Notes under the pieces: model-generated
Databases searched by the model: none
Seen by the model: the letters and a program-made list of their open reading frames with translations, nothing else
Told to the model about the DNA's origin: nothing
Shown: positions 54,804 to 64,000 of the stretch, piece by piece
How the letters are laid out: each line of letters begins with the position of its first letter
Numbering within the stretch: the stretch's first letter is position 1
Translations under genes and position numbers: made by a program
Origin: Stenocarpella maydis
Taxonomy: Eukaryota > Ascomycota > Sordariomycetes > Diaporthales > Diaporthaceae
Reading direction: 5' to 3'
Length of the DNA: 64,000 bases
Assembly (NCBI GenBank): GCA_002270565.1
Contig: NQMI01000016.1
Location: 186,001 to 250,000, forward strand

Positions 54804-57800
54804 GTACAGCTTGTGGCAAAGAGCTAGGCGTTACGGGGCGGTCAACGAGGGATTCGTGATATATAGTCGGACTGGTCGTTCAAAACCTTTACTTTCGGCA
54901 TAAACAGCTGCTTCGTCGGTGGATCACCACACAGTGGTTCTTGAATCCTGGGTGCCAGAGGCTACGTCCTTACAAGACAAGCTTGTTTACCTGGTGGCCA
55001 TACGTGGTGGCCGAGACGCGTCAGTGAACTCGTAGACACATGCGCTCGTCGTCTCAACCCAACCCGGCGTGTGCCTCTTCTATCAGCCGAGATATTGTGC
55101 TCCGCTCTTCATTGAGCTCTGTATACAGTCCTCATGAGTTGCCTTTGAGGAAGTATCAAGACTTACGCAGTGTCAAGTAGGAGGCGAGAGGTCTGCTCGA
55201 CAACAAAACATGCAAAACACAACCGCACCACGGAGCCTCAGCCTCGTCGTAGCCAGAGATATCTAGCGATTGGAGCCGTTGGCCCGTCCAAGAGGCGAGA
55301 GGCACCATTAATAACAATTATTTCCATTAGGGGGCTCCCTTGAGCACCTTTAGACAAGCTTATGCCTGTCTGGGAGTGCCAGCTCAAGTGCTGCAGTCAC
55401 CATGTGTGGGCCCATCCACTGGTCTACCCGGCCAGAGCTCTACTAAGGCCTCTACTAAGGCCAGTATTTTAGCTCAAAAGTGAGGCTGTCAACAAACCAA
55501 CCTGATCCTAAACTCGACATCACGACAATCCTGTAAGTCCTCCAGCATACATTCTCCTCCGGAGGTCCTCGCCGTTGCAGGATACTCTCACATCTTCACT
55601 TATTCCTTCTGATACTCCCCAGCACCCTCTCCCCGTGTTTACTCGCGTCCTCTCCGAGTTGGCGACGGCGACGATGAGGACCAATTATGGAACCTCTTTT
55701 GCACCACCACTCTGCCTCCTTTCTGCCTGCCCCCACCCATCAAATATCATAGCGCACTTCCATCGTTCCCAAACACACACGCACTCTATCTCTCACCTTA
55801 CCTCCAATGTTCCCCTCCGGACAACTTACCTAGGTACCCTGCTGGGCAAAGCTGCTCAGCCACGGCCCCCCTCTCGTCCTCCAGTTTTCTGCATGGCCGT
55901 CGCGTCTTGCACTCTGTTGTCAACAATCAACCTTTCCCAAACATCCACCTTCATCCTCTCCCAATCTTCATCCTACATCCTCTTCCCGCCGTCAATCTTC
56001 GCCACCTCACACTTGCCTACCTTTACTATTTCCCAATTCTCAGCTTCAATTCCTCCCAAGTTTCAACCTCTCTAATCTCTTTAATCTTTCAATCTCTCCA
56101 AAGCTCCAACACTCAGCGACAACCCCTCTTCCTGACAACATTTCGTCCTCTTTGCACCCACGCATGTGGCGCATCCCCCCACCCACGCCAATCGCACAGC
56201 GCGCGACGTCCTTTCACAGCCAAGTATCATCCCCCGTCAAGCCCCGCTAAACAACTCACAGTCACCCCGACCGCCCCAATACCAGACTGGCAGAGGCACA
56301 GAAAGAGGTGGACAGCGGGACGTGTTCCGTGAGCTAGTGAGACTGGAATTTGGAATGTCAGTCGAGGCCGGGCACAGCAAGAGGAGGAATTTGGGAGTGT
56401 GTCTTCTCGACAAACCTACCTCGACCCCCCTCCGACGCCCTCCTCCGACCGTTTTCGCATACGACACGACCGACCGACCGACCGTCCAAGCCCCCGCGCC
56501 CCACCCGAGCGGCGGGCAACTGACCGACACACTCGACCAAATACTTAGGGTAATGTTTCACAGAAAGAGGTGGAATTGGGACCGTGTTCGCGATGTCGAT
56601 GACGGCGGGAAGCAGAATGCCTTAGCCTAGCTCGCGGCACAGAAAGAGGAGGACATCATACTAAGTGCTCAGGGCTATACACACACCTATACTATACCAC
56701 AGAAAGAAAAGATAACAGCACGAATACGCCCTCTGGCAGCCGGTATTTGGAGTTGTTTGAATTTCTTGTACTCAATCTTTTGTCTTGCTCTCCGGCTCCG
56801 GCTGGATTGATCATCCATAGGACTCTGTTCCATGACTCTTTAATTTTTTTCAACCGACATCAGGCCTTGGCTTGAGAATCTCTCTCTTTTTTCGTTGCTG
56901 TCGCGGGTTGATCCCGCGAGGTGAGGAAGAAAAACAACAATACAATCAACAACGTGGTGCTGTTTATTAAAGTAGCGTCGCGTCAATGTTGACTACCTAG
57001 GTAGGGCGGAATGCTGCCGTCGCTTGAGACAAAGTCTCGTGAGGCCAGCGGCTTGGTCGGGCAAGCAAGTGTCCGTCCTGGAGCCAGCTCGGCCGTCTGT
57101 TAGGGACGAGCATTCCTAACAGGGCACAGGCCTTCCAGGGCGGACACAAGAACAGCACAGAATGGCGAACCAAGCAAGACTGAACATGCTCAAAGTCTGA
57201 GCCGCTCCTGGGAAAAGCCCAGGTGGTACCGAGGGGTCATCCGTCACTTGCTCACAACTTGTAAGCGCCGCGAAGGCTTTGGTCAAGCTCGAACAGCGAC
57301 CCTCTCGGTCACGAAAGCGCCGTCCATTTCAAGACGGATTCCAGCTCCTGGACCTATGCTGAGCGGTGCTGTATGGCACGCTCGCGAACACAATATCAGG
57401 CCCGTTAACCTTTCTACACTTGGTCCTGGAGGCCAGGAGACTGCAGGTGAGGAGGCGAGCGATGCTGCTCCAGCTGGTGCGACTTGAAGGCTGTGGGTAA
57501 CTCCTGACTTCGGGTACTCTTTGCCGACACTTGGCCACATATTAGTAGTAGGAGCTCCAAAATAACAATCGATTCCCACATCTGAGCCGCACAAGGGGAA
57601 GCTGTGAGCTTGCTGAGACGGCAAAATAACACAGAGCTAGCTGGTCTGCTTGGCCACTTGGCGGTGTAGACCTGGACAGCCACCAGCAGCAGCGGCAGGG
57701 CTCCCAGGGAGACTCGTTTTGGTTATGGCCCCCAGAGGTAGAAGGCCCTTCCGGTGTTCTCCGAGCAGCTGTGGTTCTTCCCCCTGAAGACATCGAGACC

Positions 57801-58565
57801 TTTGCGGACCAGCCAAGGGGGCTGCCGTCCGGGACAGACCTGTTGGCATGTGACGTCTCCGTATGGCCCTCAAGTAAGGCTTGTGAGGGTCAACGATATC
57901 GTGTGCCAGGTAGTTTCCATCAAACAAACGCATGGTCTTGAAGTGCGGAGTCTCGGTTTGACTGCTGGCCGGCTGGCCGGCCGTGAAAGCAAATGCATGG
58001 GACATCTGGGACAACTTGCAGTTGAAGTCGAGGTTGAAGTGAGGTGGAGTTGAGGCTACTTCGGTACTTCGGTATCCCCGGAATGTCCATACCGCTATCA
58101 GCGGTCAGGCGATAAGATAAGATACCTGGGGACAACGGGGGGCATCCCCGCCCCCACTGCCCAGCGCCCATGGCAATGCGCACTGTTTGTCCATGACCCA
58201 GCGACGGGGCAGACTTGCGACAAAACAACAAATCCGTCCCGTTCGCTGCGTCTCGACTGCTTTTTCTTGGCCAGAGCTACATCTGATTTTCCCTCTACCT
58301 TTCGTGCTCCTGGCAAACACCCTCTACGCCCATCTGCCTTGACTGTCCGTCCGCCCTGCAGGTGCTGTTGTTAATCCGATTCATATTACTCTCCCTTGTG
58401 GAACGCCCAGTGTCTGGATCCGTCTTTGATCTGTTGACATTACAATTCTCGGCTCCGACTATATAAGCGCACAGTTGACCTTGGTTTGGAGCCACCTTCC
58501 TGTCCACATCATTGCTCTCTTGTCTAAGTGCGCCCCAAGAAACCAACACACATCACACGGACATC
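54804..58565. other. Long intergenic region (3.8 kb) with dispersed CACAGAAAGAGG repeats
   Basis: No gene supported. A CT-rich stretch (55690-56070) looks like a long leader or promoter but leads to no clear protein. Five copies of a CACAGAAAGAGG-type motif lie at 56297-56710 (listed separately). Open frames at 55575-56075 and 56166-56630 are low-complexity Ser/Thr/Pro/His translations of the CT-rich DNA. Confidence 0.5.
56297..56725 (+). repeat. Five dispersed direct repeats of a CACAGAAAGAGG motif
   Basis: Copies begin at 56297, 56373, 56559, 56638 and 56698. The first and third share about 30 bases (CACAGAAAGAGGTGGA...GGGAC...GTGTTC); the second is related (CACAGCAAGAGGAGGA); the last two share 10-15 bases. 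All are on the same strand in a non-coding region. Confidence 0.6.
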
Positions 58566-59486
58566 ATGTCGCCAAGTACAGTAAACAACGAGCCGGTCAA
58601 CGGCCTCGACAATGGCATCGAGCAGGCAAATCCGGGTACCGACACTATTCCCCTTCCTCCTCCTAACCACCTCTGTTCCTCGTAGCCGGCATGCTAACTG
58701 TTTCACCGTCCAATAGACCCCGCCGTCGTCTTCACCCCCAAAGTAACCGGCGACTGGACCGTCGCCAAGGTCCTGGCCACCATCCCCACCGGCGCACCCG
58801 CGGAGAACTCGTCCTCGCCCGTGCCCTACTTTCACATGCTGGAGCGCCTCAAGACCACCAAGCGTGAGGGCTGGCGGCGCTTCGGGATCTCCCGGGGCGA
58901 GTCAATCGCAGACCACATGTACCGCATGGCCATGATCAGCATGCTTGCCCCGCCCTCGCTGCGCAGCCGTATTGACCGCGACAAGTGCACGCGCATGTGC
59001 CTGATCCACGACATGGCAGAGAGCCTGGTCGGTGACATAACTCCCGTCGATGGCGTCCCGAAACCAGAGAAGTCACGCCGCGAGGCAGAGACCATGGACT
59101 ACCTGACGGGCGGCCTGCTCAAGGGACTGCGGGGAGGGGCGGAGGCGGGGGAGGAGATCCGCGCGCTGTGGCAGGAGTACGAGGACAGCGAGACCCTCGA
59201 CAGCCACTTCGTCCACGACATCGACAAGGTGGAGCTTCTGCTGCAAATGGTCGAGTACGAGAAGCGCGGCGACAGGAAGCTTGACCTCGGCGAGTTCGCG
59301 TACGTCGCGACACGCATCGCCCTCGACGAGATGAAGGAGTGGGCGGACGAGATTATCAGGGAGCGCGAGGCCTACTGGGGCCGCGAGGGCCACGTCCACG
59401 GCGATTCTGGTCTCGAGGGCGGTGTCACCAAGGACCACCTCGAGGCTGTCGATGAGTACTACAAGGGTGCGGGCGGTGCCCCCTGA
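58566..59486 (+). CDS. HD-domain 5'-deoxynucleotidase (YGK1/HDDC2 type)
   Basis: Two exons, 58566-58635 and 58717-59486, joined in phase 1 (donor gtaccg, acceptor aatag, 81-nt intron) give 279 residues. HDDC2/YfbR-type enzymes hydrolyse dNMPs to deoxynucleosides and phosphate. The HD metal-binding set is complete: ESIADHMYRMAMIS (H90), the HD pair in CLIHDMAESLVGDI (H121, D122), and a later Asp in HFVHDIDKVELLLQM. Family context motifs are LKTTKREGWRRFGIS at the start and PKPEKSRREAETMDYL in the middle. The N-terminal MSPSTVNNEPVNGLDNGIEQ is a poorly conserved tail, and the donor at 58636 is only moderate, so the extreme N-terminus could differ. Confidence 0.9.
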
Positions 59487-61801
59487 TCATACGGCATGTG
59501 TGCCTCGGGTCCTACGAATAGAAATGATATTGGGGCGTCAAATGCCAGCTAGTGCTCAGATTCGGGGCGTTTTGATGCTAGGACGGAGTCACTTACAGGG
59601 CGAGCGGACCGGTTTTATCTTTTAACATGGGGATAGAGCAAGCGCCAGCATTATGTACAGGAAGATAACACCGAGTGTCGCATCAAGAAAGTCGATTTCA
59701 CAGCGGCGGTCATGTCCAGCCACGTCCCAGTTGGGCCGTCCATACCTTTGGCCAGGGCTCCGTCGTACGTCTGCATCACCAGTAGCAGAAGAAAGCCCGC
59801 TTCCATCTGCGCCCAACTGCCGCCATCAATAATCCGGATCGTTCTCCCCAACGTTATCATGCCTCTGGTCGACCCCAAGAATCTCCTCCAGCAAGTATAT
59901 GTCCTCCTGAAGGGCCAACCTGGGCCATGCCCCATCCGGCCCCGGCGCGCTGTACGCGGCGACGCAGTCCAGGCACCTCCCACTGTCGGTACGGACGACC
60001 CCCCCCCCCCCGCTCCTTTCGGGTCGATATGCCCGGTATCGATGTCAGGCGGCGGCGGCGCCTCGGGCGGGACCTTGTACTAGCCCGCGGCCTCCTCCCC
60101 CCCCCCAATATGCCCCGTGCGTGTCTCTCTTTCAGGCTCGTGAGGGCTTCACGTGCTGGCAAGGTTGTTAGGGAGATAGAAGTGCCTGGGAAATGGATAG
60201 GTGGTCGTCACCTCTGTTCCGCTGTTGAATCCTGGATCGTTTTTTACGAGGTCAGCATTCCTCTGGCCTCTCCGGTTCTGTCGGAGTCATTCTACAATTG
60301 GTTGTCGACATGTCAGTAAAATTTGATTCAACTGCCAAACTGTTGGACTGTGGGAAACAAACTACGTGGGCACCTGCTGACCATGAATCGGGGTTTATAT
60401 ACATTCTTTGTGTAGGCTGTATTTGCTGTACAAGTGTACAGCAGAGAACATTCAGGATGAATAAAGGATATTCATAATTCATATAAAAGAAAACAGCTTT
60501 TATACTGATCCTCTGTGTACGTACATACACTAGTATACCATACCTATGTACGGAGTACACCTAGCACGTGGTTTCAGCGTGGTGTCGCGCTTGTCTGGGT
60601 GACCGACCCCTCGTACTATTTTGTTGATGGTCGTGGTTTCTCCACAGCAACGGGACGATCAATGTTTGGTGGTCTGACCGCCCGCTCGGATCAACCCGCC
60701 TCGACCAAGGCTCTCTTCCCTGCAGGGGTCCACGATCCATTTGTGCAGTACCCTCCCCGTCAAACCCTGAGACCTTCCAGAAAGATCAGGGCCTGTAATC
60801 TTGCAGCGACCTGCAGCGACTTGCAGCAAAGCCTGGCCGACCGCCAGTTCGCCAAAGAAAAGATCCACACCCAGGCGAGGACGCACCCACGCGCTCATCA
60901 ATTTCGAAACACGTCAAATTTATCCCACGTCTTCTCTGGCAGCATCGTCTGGTCGACCGTCACCAGTGGGTTTTGCATGCTGATCAAGAGGCTAATAATA
61001 AGAGAAGAAGAGAGAAAAAACGTGAGGAAGACAAAAGAAGCTGGACCCTGGTCGCGGTCAGGCTCATGATCCCTGCCGCCCATTGACGTCGTGCTTGGCT
61101 TATTTACTAGACTAGACTACCTAGTGTACTCCGTACCGAGCTGCTGTCAAAAGTTCCCCCTCCCCTTCCCTTCCCCTTCACCTCGCATCGCCTCGCCCCA
61201 TCCTCGACTCTACTCGAACCGACAAGCCCGCAACCTCGTCACTGCTCCACTTCGGACACAGGCCACTCCCCGACTCGGCGCCTTCTACGGAGATTTGGCC
61301 AGCACGCACTAATCGTAGGGCGAAGGGAAACTCGGCAGGGTCGGGAGCCAGCTCTGGGAAATGCTGCTTCACGACTCGCGCCAGACTGTGGCAGAGCATG
61401 CGTGAACCACATCCACGAACTTAGACCTTGACCTCGAGCTCGAGCTTGAGCTCACATCACAGGCACGACCACTGGCGGGGAACCCTCGGCTGCCACACTC
61501 TCTGTATTGCTATCGCTACTGCTTCTGCAGCTGCCGCTCCGTTCTCTCCTGGCTCTTCACGACGAGCTTGTCTCTCTCCCCTTCACACACCGCCAACCAC
61601 CAAGCGAGACGCACCAGGGCACCAGGGATCAAGGACCCCCCCCTACGAGCTCCCCCACGAGCTCTGCCAGTATCGCCTCGATACCATCCCTCCTCACTTG
61701 TTCGGCCCCCGCCTCCGCCTCCGCTTCGTTCCAACCCGCGCCTGCAACCGGCCTGCAACCGGCCTGCCTCCGCCTGGCCCCGTGACTCTTCCCTCCTCGA
61801 C
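59487..61801. other. Intergenic, nothing recognised
   Basis: Spacer between the nucleotidase and the S/P-rich gene. Contains C-runs (60000-60010, 60100-60107), two copies of the palindromic GTACGGAGTAC motif (60548, 61126), and a CT-rich leader (61145-61800) that precedes the next ATG. Confidence 0.5.
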
Positions 61802-63712
61802 ATGGCGTCTGCGTCGCCATTTCAGATACCCGGCACCTTTCACTTCTCCGACACCACCATATCCACCCCCGCCGCCCTCAACGCCAACATGTTCCGCCCT
61901 CCACTATCTCCCTCCGACTCGTCGTTCAACCTCTCCAAGTCCACCGGCTCCCTGCTGTCGGACAACACCTCCGCCAACAACACCACCCCCGCCCCGGTCT
62001 TAGGGAGGAAACGCACATATGATGAGACCAGAGGCTCTAGCTTGTATTTCAACAGGGTTTCGGCCATGGAGGACAGTGCGCGCGGCCAGGACAGGTATAC
62101 CTTGGCCGGCCAGATAGAGACGCCTGGCTCTCAAGTCACCCCCGGCAGTGGTGCCCTGGACGACAGCCTGTACTCGGATATTGACTACCGCCGCCGCCTC
62201 GAGCTGGGCTCAAAACGGTCACATGACGACACCTCAGCACCCGTCCTAGACCTGTCAGGCTTCGCCAGCTCGACAACCGCACCAGTCACCCCTCGCGCAG
62301 CAGGCTGGACCACATTTGCCTTCCAGGCCATAGGAGGTGTTGTAGGCAAGGTCTGGGAGTTCTGCAAGGGCGGCGCCGGGGCTTTCCAAGGCTTCAAAGC
62401 AGGAGGCGGGAAGGCCTATGGGACGAATGGCCAGCCCGTAAACAGTGTCAACAACCAGACCCCGCTGCGTCTCACTACCGACTTGCCGCACTATCCTGAG
62501 GAACATGAGAACGCTCTCAGCCCGCCTGGCGCCTTTCCCGTCTCAGATGTCATTTCCTACCTTCCAGACAGCATCCCAGACTACCAGGATCACAGGCAGG
62601 ATGAGATATATCGCGGCTGCTATCAGGAGCAAGAGGAACACGAGCAGCAGCAGGCCCAGCAGCACCAGCAACAGCAGGAGCAGGAGCGGCGGGAGCAGGA
62701 GCGGCGGGAGCAGGAGCGGCGGGAGCAGGAGCGGCGGGAGCTCGATCGGCACGAGTTCCAGCGAGGTGGGTCTCCGGATTCAACGGATCGGCCTGCGCCC
62801 AAGAGGAGACAGACTGGTACAATTGGCGAGTCGGATGAGCTGAGGCGAAACTGGGTCATGGTTGACGAGAAGGAGGACCAGTCGCCAGCGGCGCGCCGCC
62901 CGGCCCTAAGCACGAAGCGTTCGTCCCTTTCGTCAGTATCATCGTCTCGAATCCCGGCACGGAGCTCCAACATGGCGTCTCGTCTCCAGCAGCCGAAGGC
63001 CTACTCAACCCCTACCAAGACACCCGGCCCCATGAACCCGCCTGCGCGACGTTTTAGTGTAACCTCGCCGCGCTTTGGGTTCGAGCAGAAATCGGGGATT
63101 CAACCGCCACGTTCTGCTTCGAGGTTGTCTATGGCCTCCAACGCCTCATATGCGGGCGGCTCCATCACATCGCCAACTCTGGGTCCCGGCGAGGCCAGCT
63201 TTGCAAGCCCAAGATCACCTCCCTCGCGATCAACACCGGCGACCCCAACTTTTGCCATCAACGGCTCCCGGATACCGCAGCCGACGGGCCTGGGCGTCGG
63301 CGGCCCGAATCCATTCGCCAATATCCAGCGAGTCTCACCCAGCCGGCCTACTAGCCGTCATTCGGCCCACCACTCGGTCCACTCACTCCACTCCCCGCTC
63401 ACGTCGTCCTTGATCCCCAGATCAAACACACCCTCTCGTATTGGCCACCGGCGGAGCGCCACAAGCCTCTCGGCGGGGCGGGGGAAGCCTCCCGGCCAGG
63501 TGGACCCGCAGCTGAGCCCGCGCCTGGACGACGAGGCCAAGAGGCTGGCGGCCCAGCGGGCGGCCGCCGAGAAGCGCAACACGTCGCGGCTGGACAAGCT
63601 CAACGGGGAGCTGCAGGCGCTGATCCGGCAGGGCCAGGCGGCGCTGGATACCGAGTTTGACGTCCAGATGGGGGACGGCGATGACGACGGGTGGGACGAT
63701 TACTTGAACTGA
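61802..63712 (+). CDS. Ser/Pro-rich protein with Gln/Arg-Glu coiled-coil repeats, hypothetical
   Basis: Intron-free, 636 residues from ATG 61802 (MASASPFQIPGTFHFSDTTI). The open frame extends upstream but has no ATG. The N-terminal half is Ser/Asp/Pro-rich (FRPPLSPSDSSFNLSK), with a hydrophobic/Gly segment AFQAIGGVVGKVWEFC then GAGAFQGFKAG, which may be amphipathic. A coiled coil follows: a Gln run, then four tandem QERRE pentads encoded by 15-nt repeats (62682-62741). The C-terminal half is basic and Ser/Pro-rich (TPTKTPGPMNPPARRFSV) and ends in a charged helix DDEAKRLAAQRAAAEKRNTS and an acidic tail (GDGDDDGWDDYLN). This is typical of cytoskeleton or nuclear-envelope adaptor proteins. I do not recognise the family, but its length, codon regularity and conserved-looking ends support a real gene. 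Confidence 0.8.
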   Translation: MASASPFQIPGTFHFSDTTISTPAALNANMFRPPLSPSDSSFNLSKSTGSLLSDNTSANNTTPAPVLGRKRTYDETRGSSLYFNRVSAMEDSARGQDRYTLAGQIETPGSQVTPGSGALDDSLYSDIDYRRRLELGSKRSHDDTSAPVLDLSGFASSTTAPVTPRAAGWTTFAFQAIGGVVGKVWEFCKGGAGAFQGFKAGGGKAYGTNGQPVNSVNNQTPLRLTTDLPHYPEEHENALSPPGAFPVSDVISYLPDSIPDYQDHRQDEIYRGCYQEQEEHEQQQAQQHQQQQEQERREQERREQERREQERRELDRHEFQRGGSPDSTDRPAPKRRQTGTIGESDELRRNWVMVDEKEDQSPAARRPALSTKRSSLSSVSSSRIPARSSNMASRLQQPKAYSTPTKTPGPMNPPARRFSVTSPRFGFEQKSGIQPPRSASRLSMASNASYAGGSITSPTLGPGEASFASPRSPPSRSTPATPTFAINGSRIPQPTGLGVGGPNPFANIQRVSPSRPTSRHSAHHSVHSLHSPLTSSLIPRSNTPSRIGHRRSATSLSAGRGKPPGQVDPQLSPRLDDEAKRLAAQRAAAEKRNTSRLDKLNGELQALIRQGQAALDTEFDVQMGDGDDDGWDDYLN

Positions 63713-64000
63713 TGCGTGCCAGATGGCCCGGGCTACTGTGTTCAAACAACCAAAAACAGGTATACGAGGATACACAGACGTGTAGCAGTGTCTTGTCTTG
63801 TTCTTTCAAGCGGATTATTTTTGGCTCCTGCTGACCTTCTGCCCACTGGGCTCCAACCGGAAGATCCTAGAGCGGTTCAGAAGAGTCCTTCGGTATCACA
63901 GCACGAATACCCTTTCCTTTTCGTTTCTGTCGGATTGCGTGGAGTTTGGGCTCTTTGTTTACTGGGGAGGGGCTTGTTCAGCCCTGGTCCCACCAAGGTG
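63713..64000. other. 3' flank, window end
   Basis: Non-coding downstream DNA of the S/P-rich gene up to the edge of the window. Nothing recognised. Confidence 0.5.

Noticed and set aside
55575..56630. Two plus-strand frames of 166 and 154 residues
   Set aside because: Ser/Thr/Pro/His-rich translations of CT-rich DNA, starting at non-ATG or weak codons, no domains.

Overview
The window is nuclear DNA from a filamentous ascomycete (Pezizomycotina, probably a Sordariomycete). The evidence is protein-coding genes broken by short GT-AG introns (mostly 54-160 nt), fungal-only families (UstYa/DUF3328, WOPR/Gti1-Pac2, Kes1-type oxysterol-binding protein, SUT-type sugar symporter), long intergenic spaces, and decayed or AT-rich relics that look like RIP-type mutation. 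No rRNA, tRNA, CRISPR or bacterial operon signal was seen. Several protein-coding models below were assembled by hand from splice sites and reading-frame phase.

Layout. 0-24 kb is mostly housekeeping: the 3' end of a secreted protein (1-187), an unknown small gene (1343-2239), a GFA-family glutathione-formaldehyde enzyme (2533-3099, -), a salicylate-hydroxylase-like FAD monooxygenase (4642-6051, +), an HhH-GPD DNA glycosylase (7442-8557, -), a Kes1/Osh4 lipid-transfer protein (9311-10759, -), a GNAT acetyltransferase (12166-13011, -), the OLA1/YchF P-loop ATPase (14519-15994, +), an S/R-rich protein with an apparent one-base frameshift (17791-18820, -) and an M50B-type membrane metalloprotease (22047-23138, -). 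A 228-bp foldback (MITE-like) element lies at 23722-23949.

25-35 kb is the accessory part and the main discovery. A four-repeat secreted precursor peptide (30810-31097, +) is surrounded by three UstYa-family oxidase genes (28281-29360 -, 31841-32800 -, 33830-34646 +). Each repeat ends in Tyr-Gly-Ile, the same Tyr-x-Ile pattern as in ustiloxin and phomopsin cores. This looks like a compact, apparently undescribed dikaritin-type RiPP cluster. A SUT-type sugar symporter (25051-27076, -) is next to it. No peptidase, tyrosinase, methyltransferase or obvious exporter was seen in the window.

35-64 kb is gene-poor. It holds a short WOPR transcription factor (41069-41839, +) with over 6 kb of gene-free upstream DNA, a rhodanese/Cdc25-like protein (42433-43046, -), a 1113-residue low-complexity protein (44212-47686, -), a glycine-zipper membrane protein (49432-50151, -), the broken 3' end of a polyketide synthase (50795-51955, -), an alpha/beta hydrolase (53528-54803, +), an HD-domain nucleotidase (58566-59486, +) and a conserved-looking S/P-rich coiled-coil protein (61802-63712, +).
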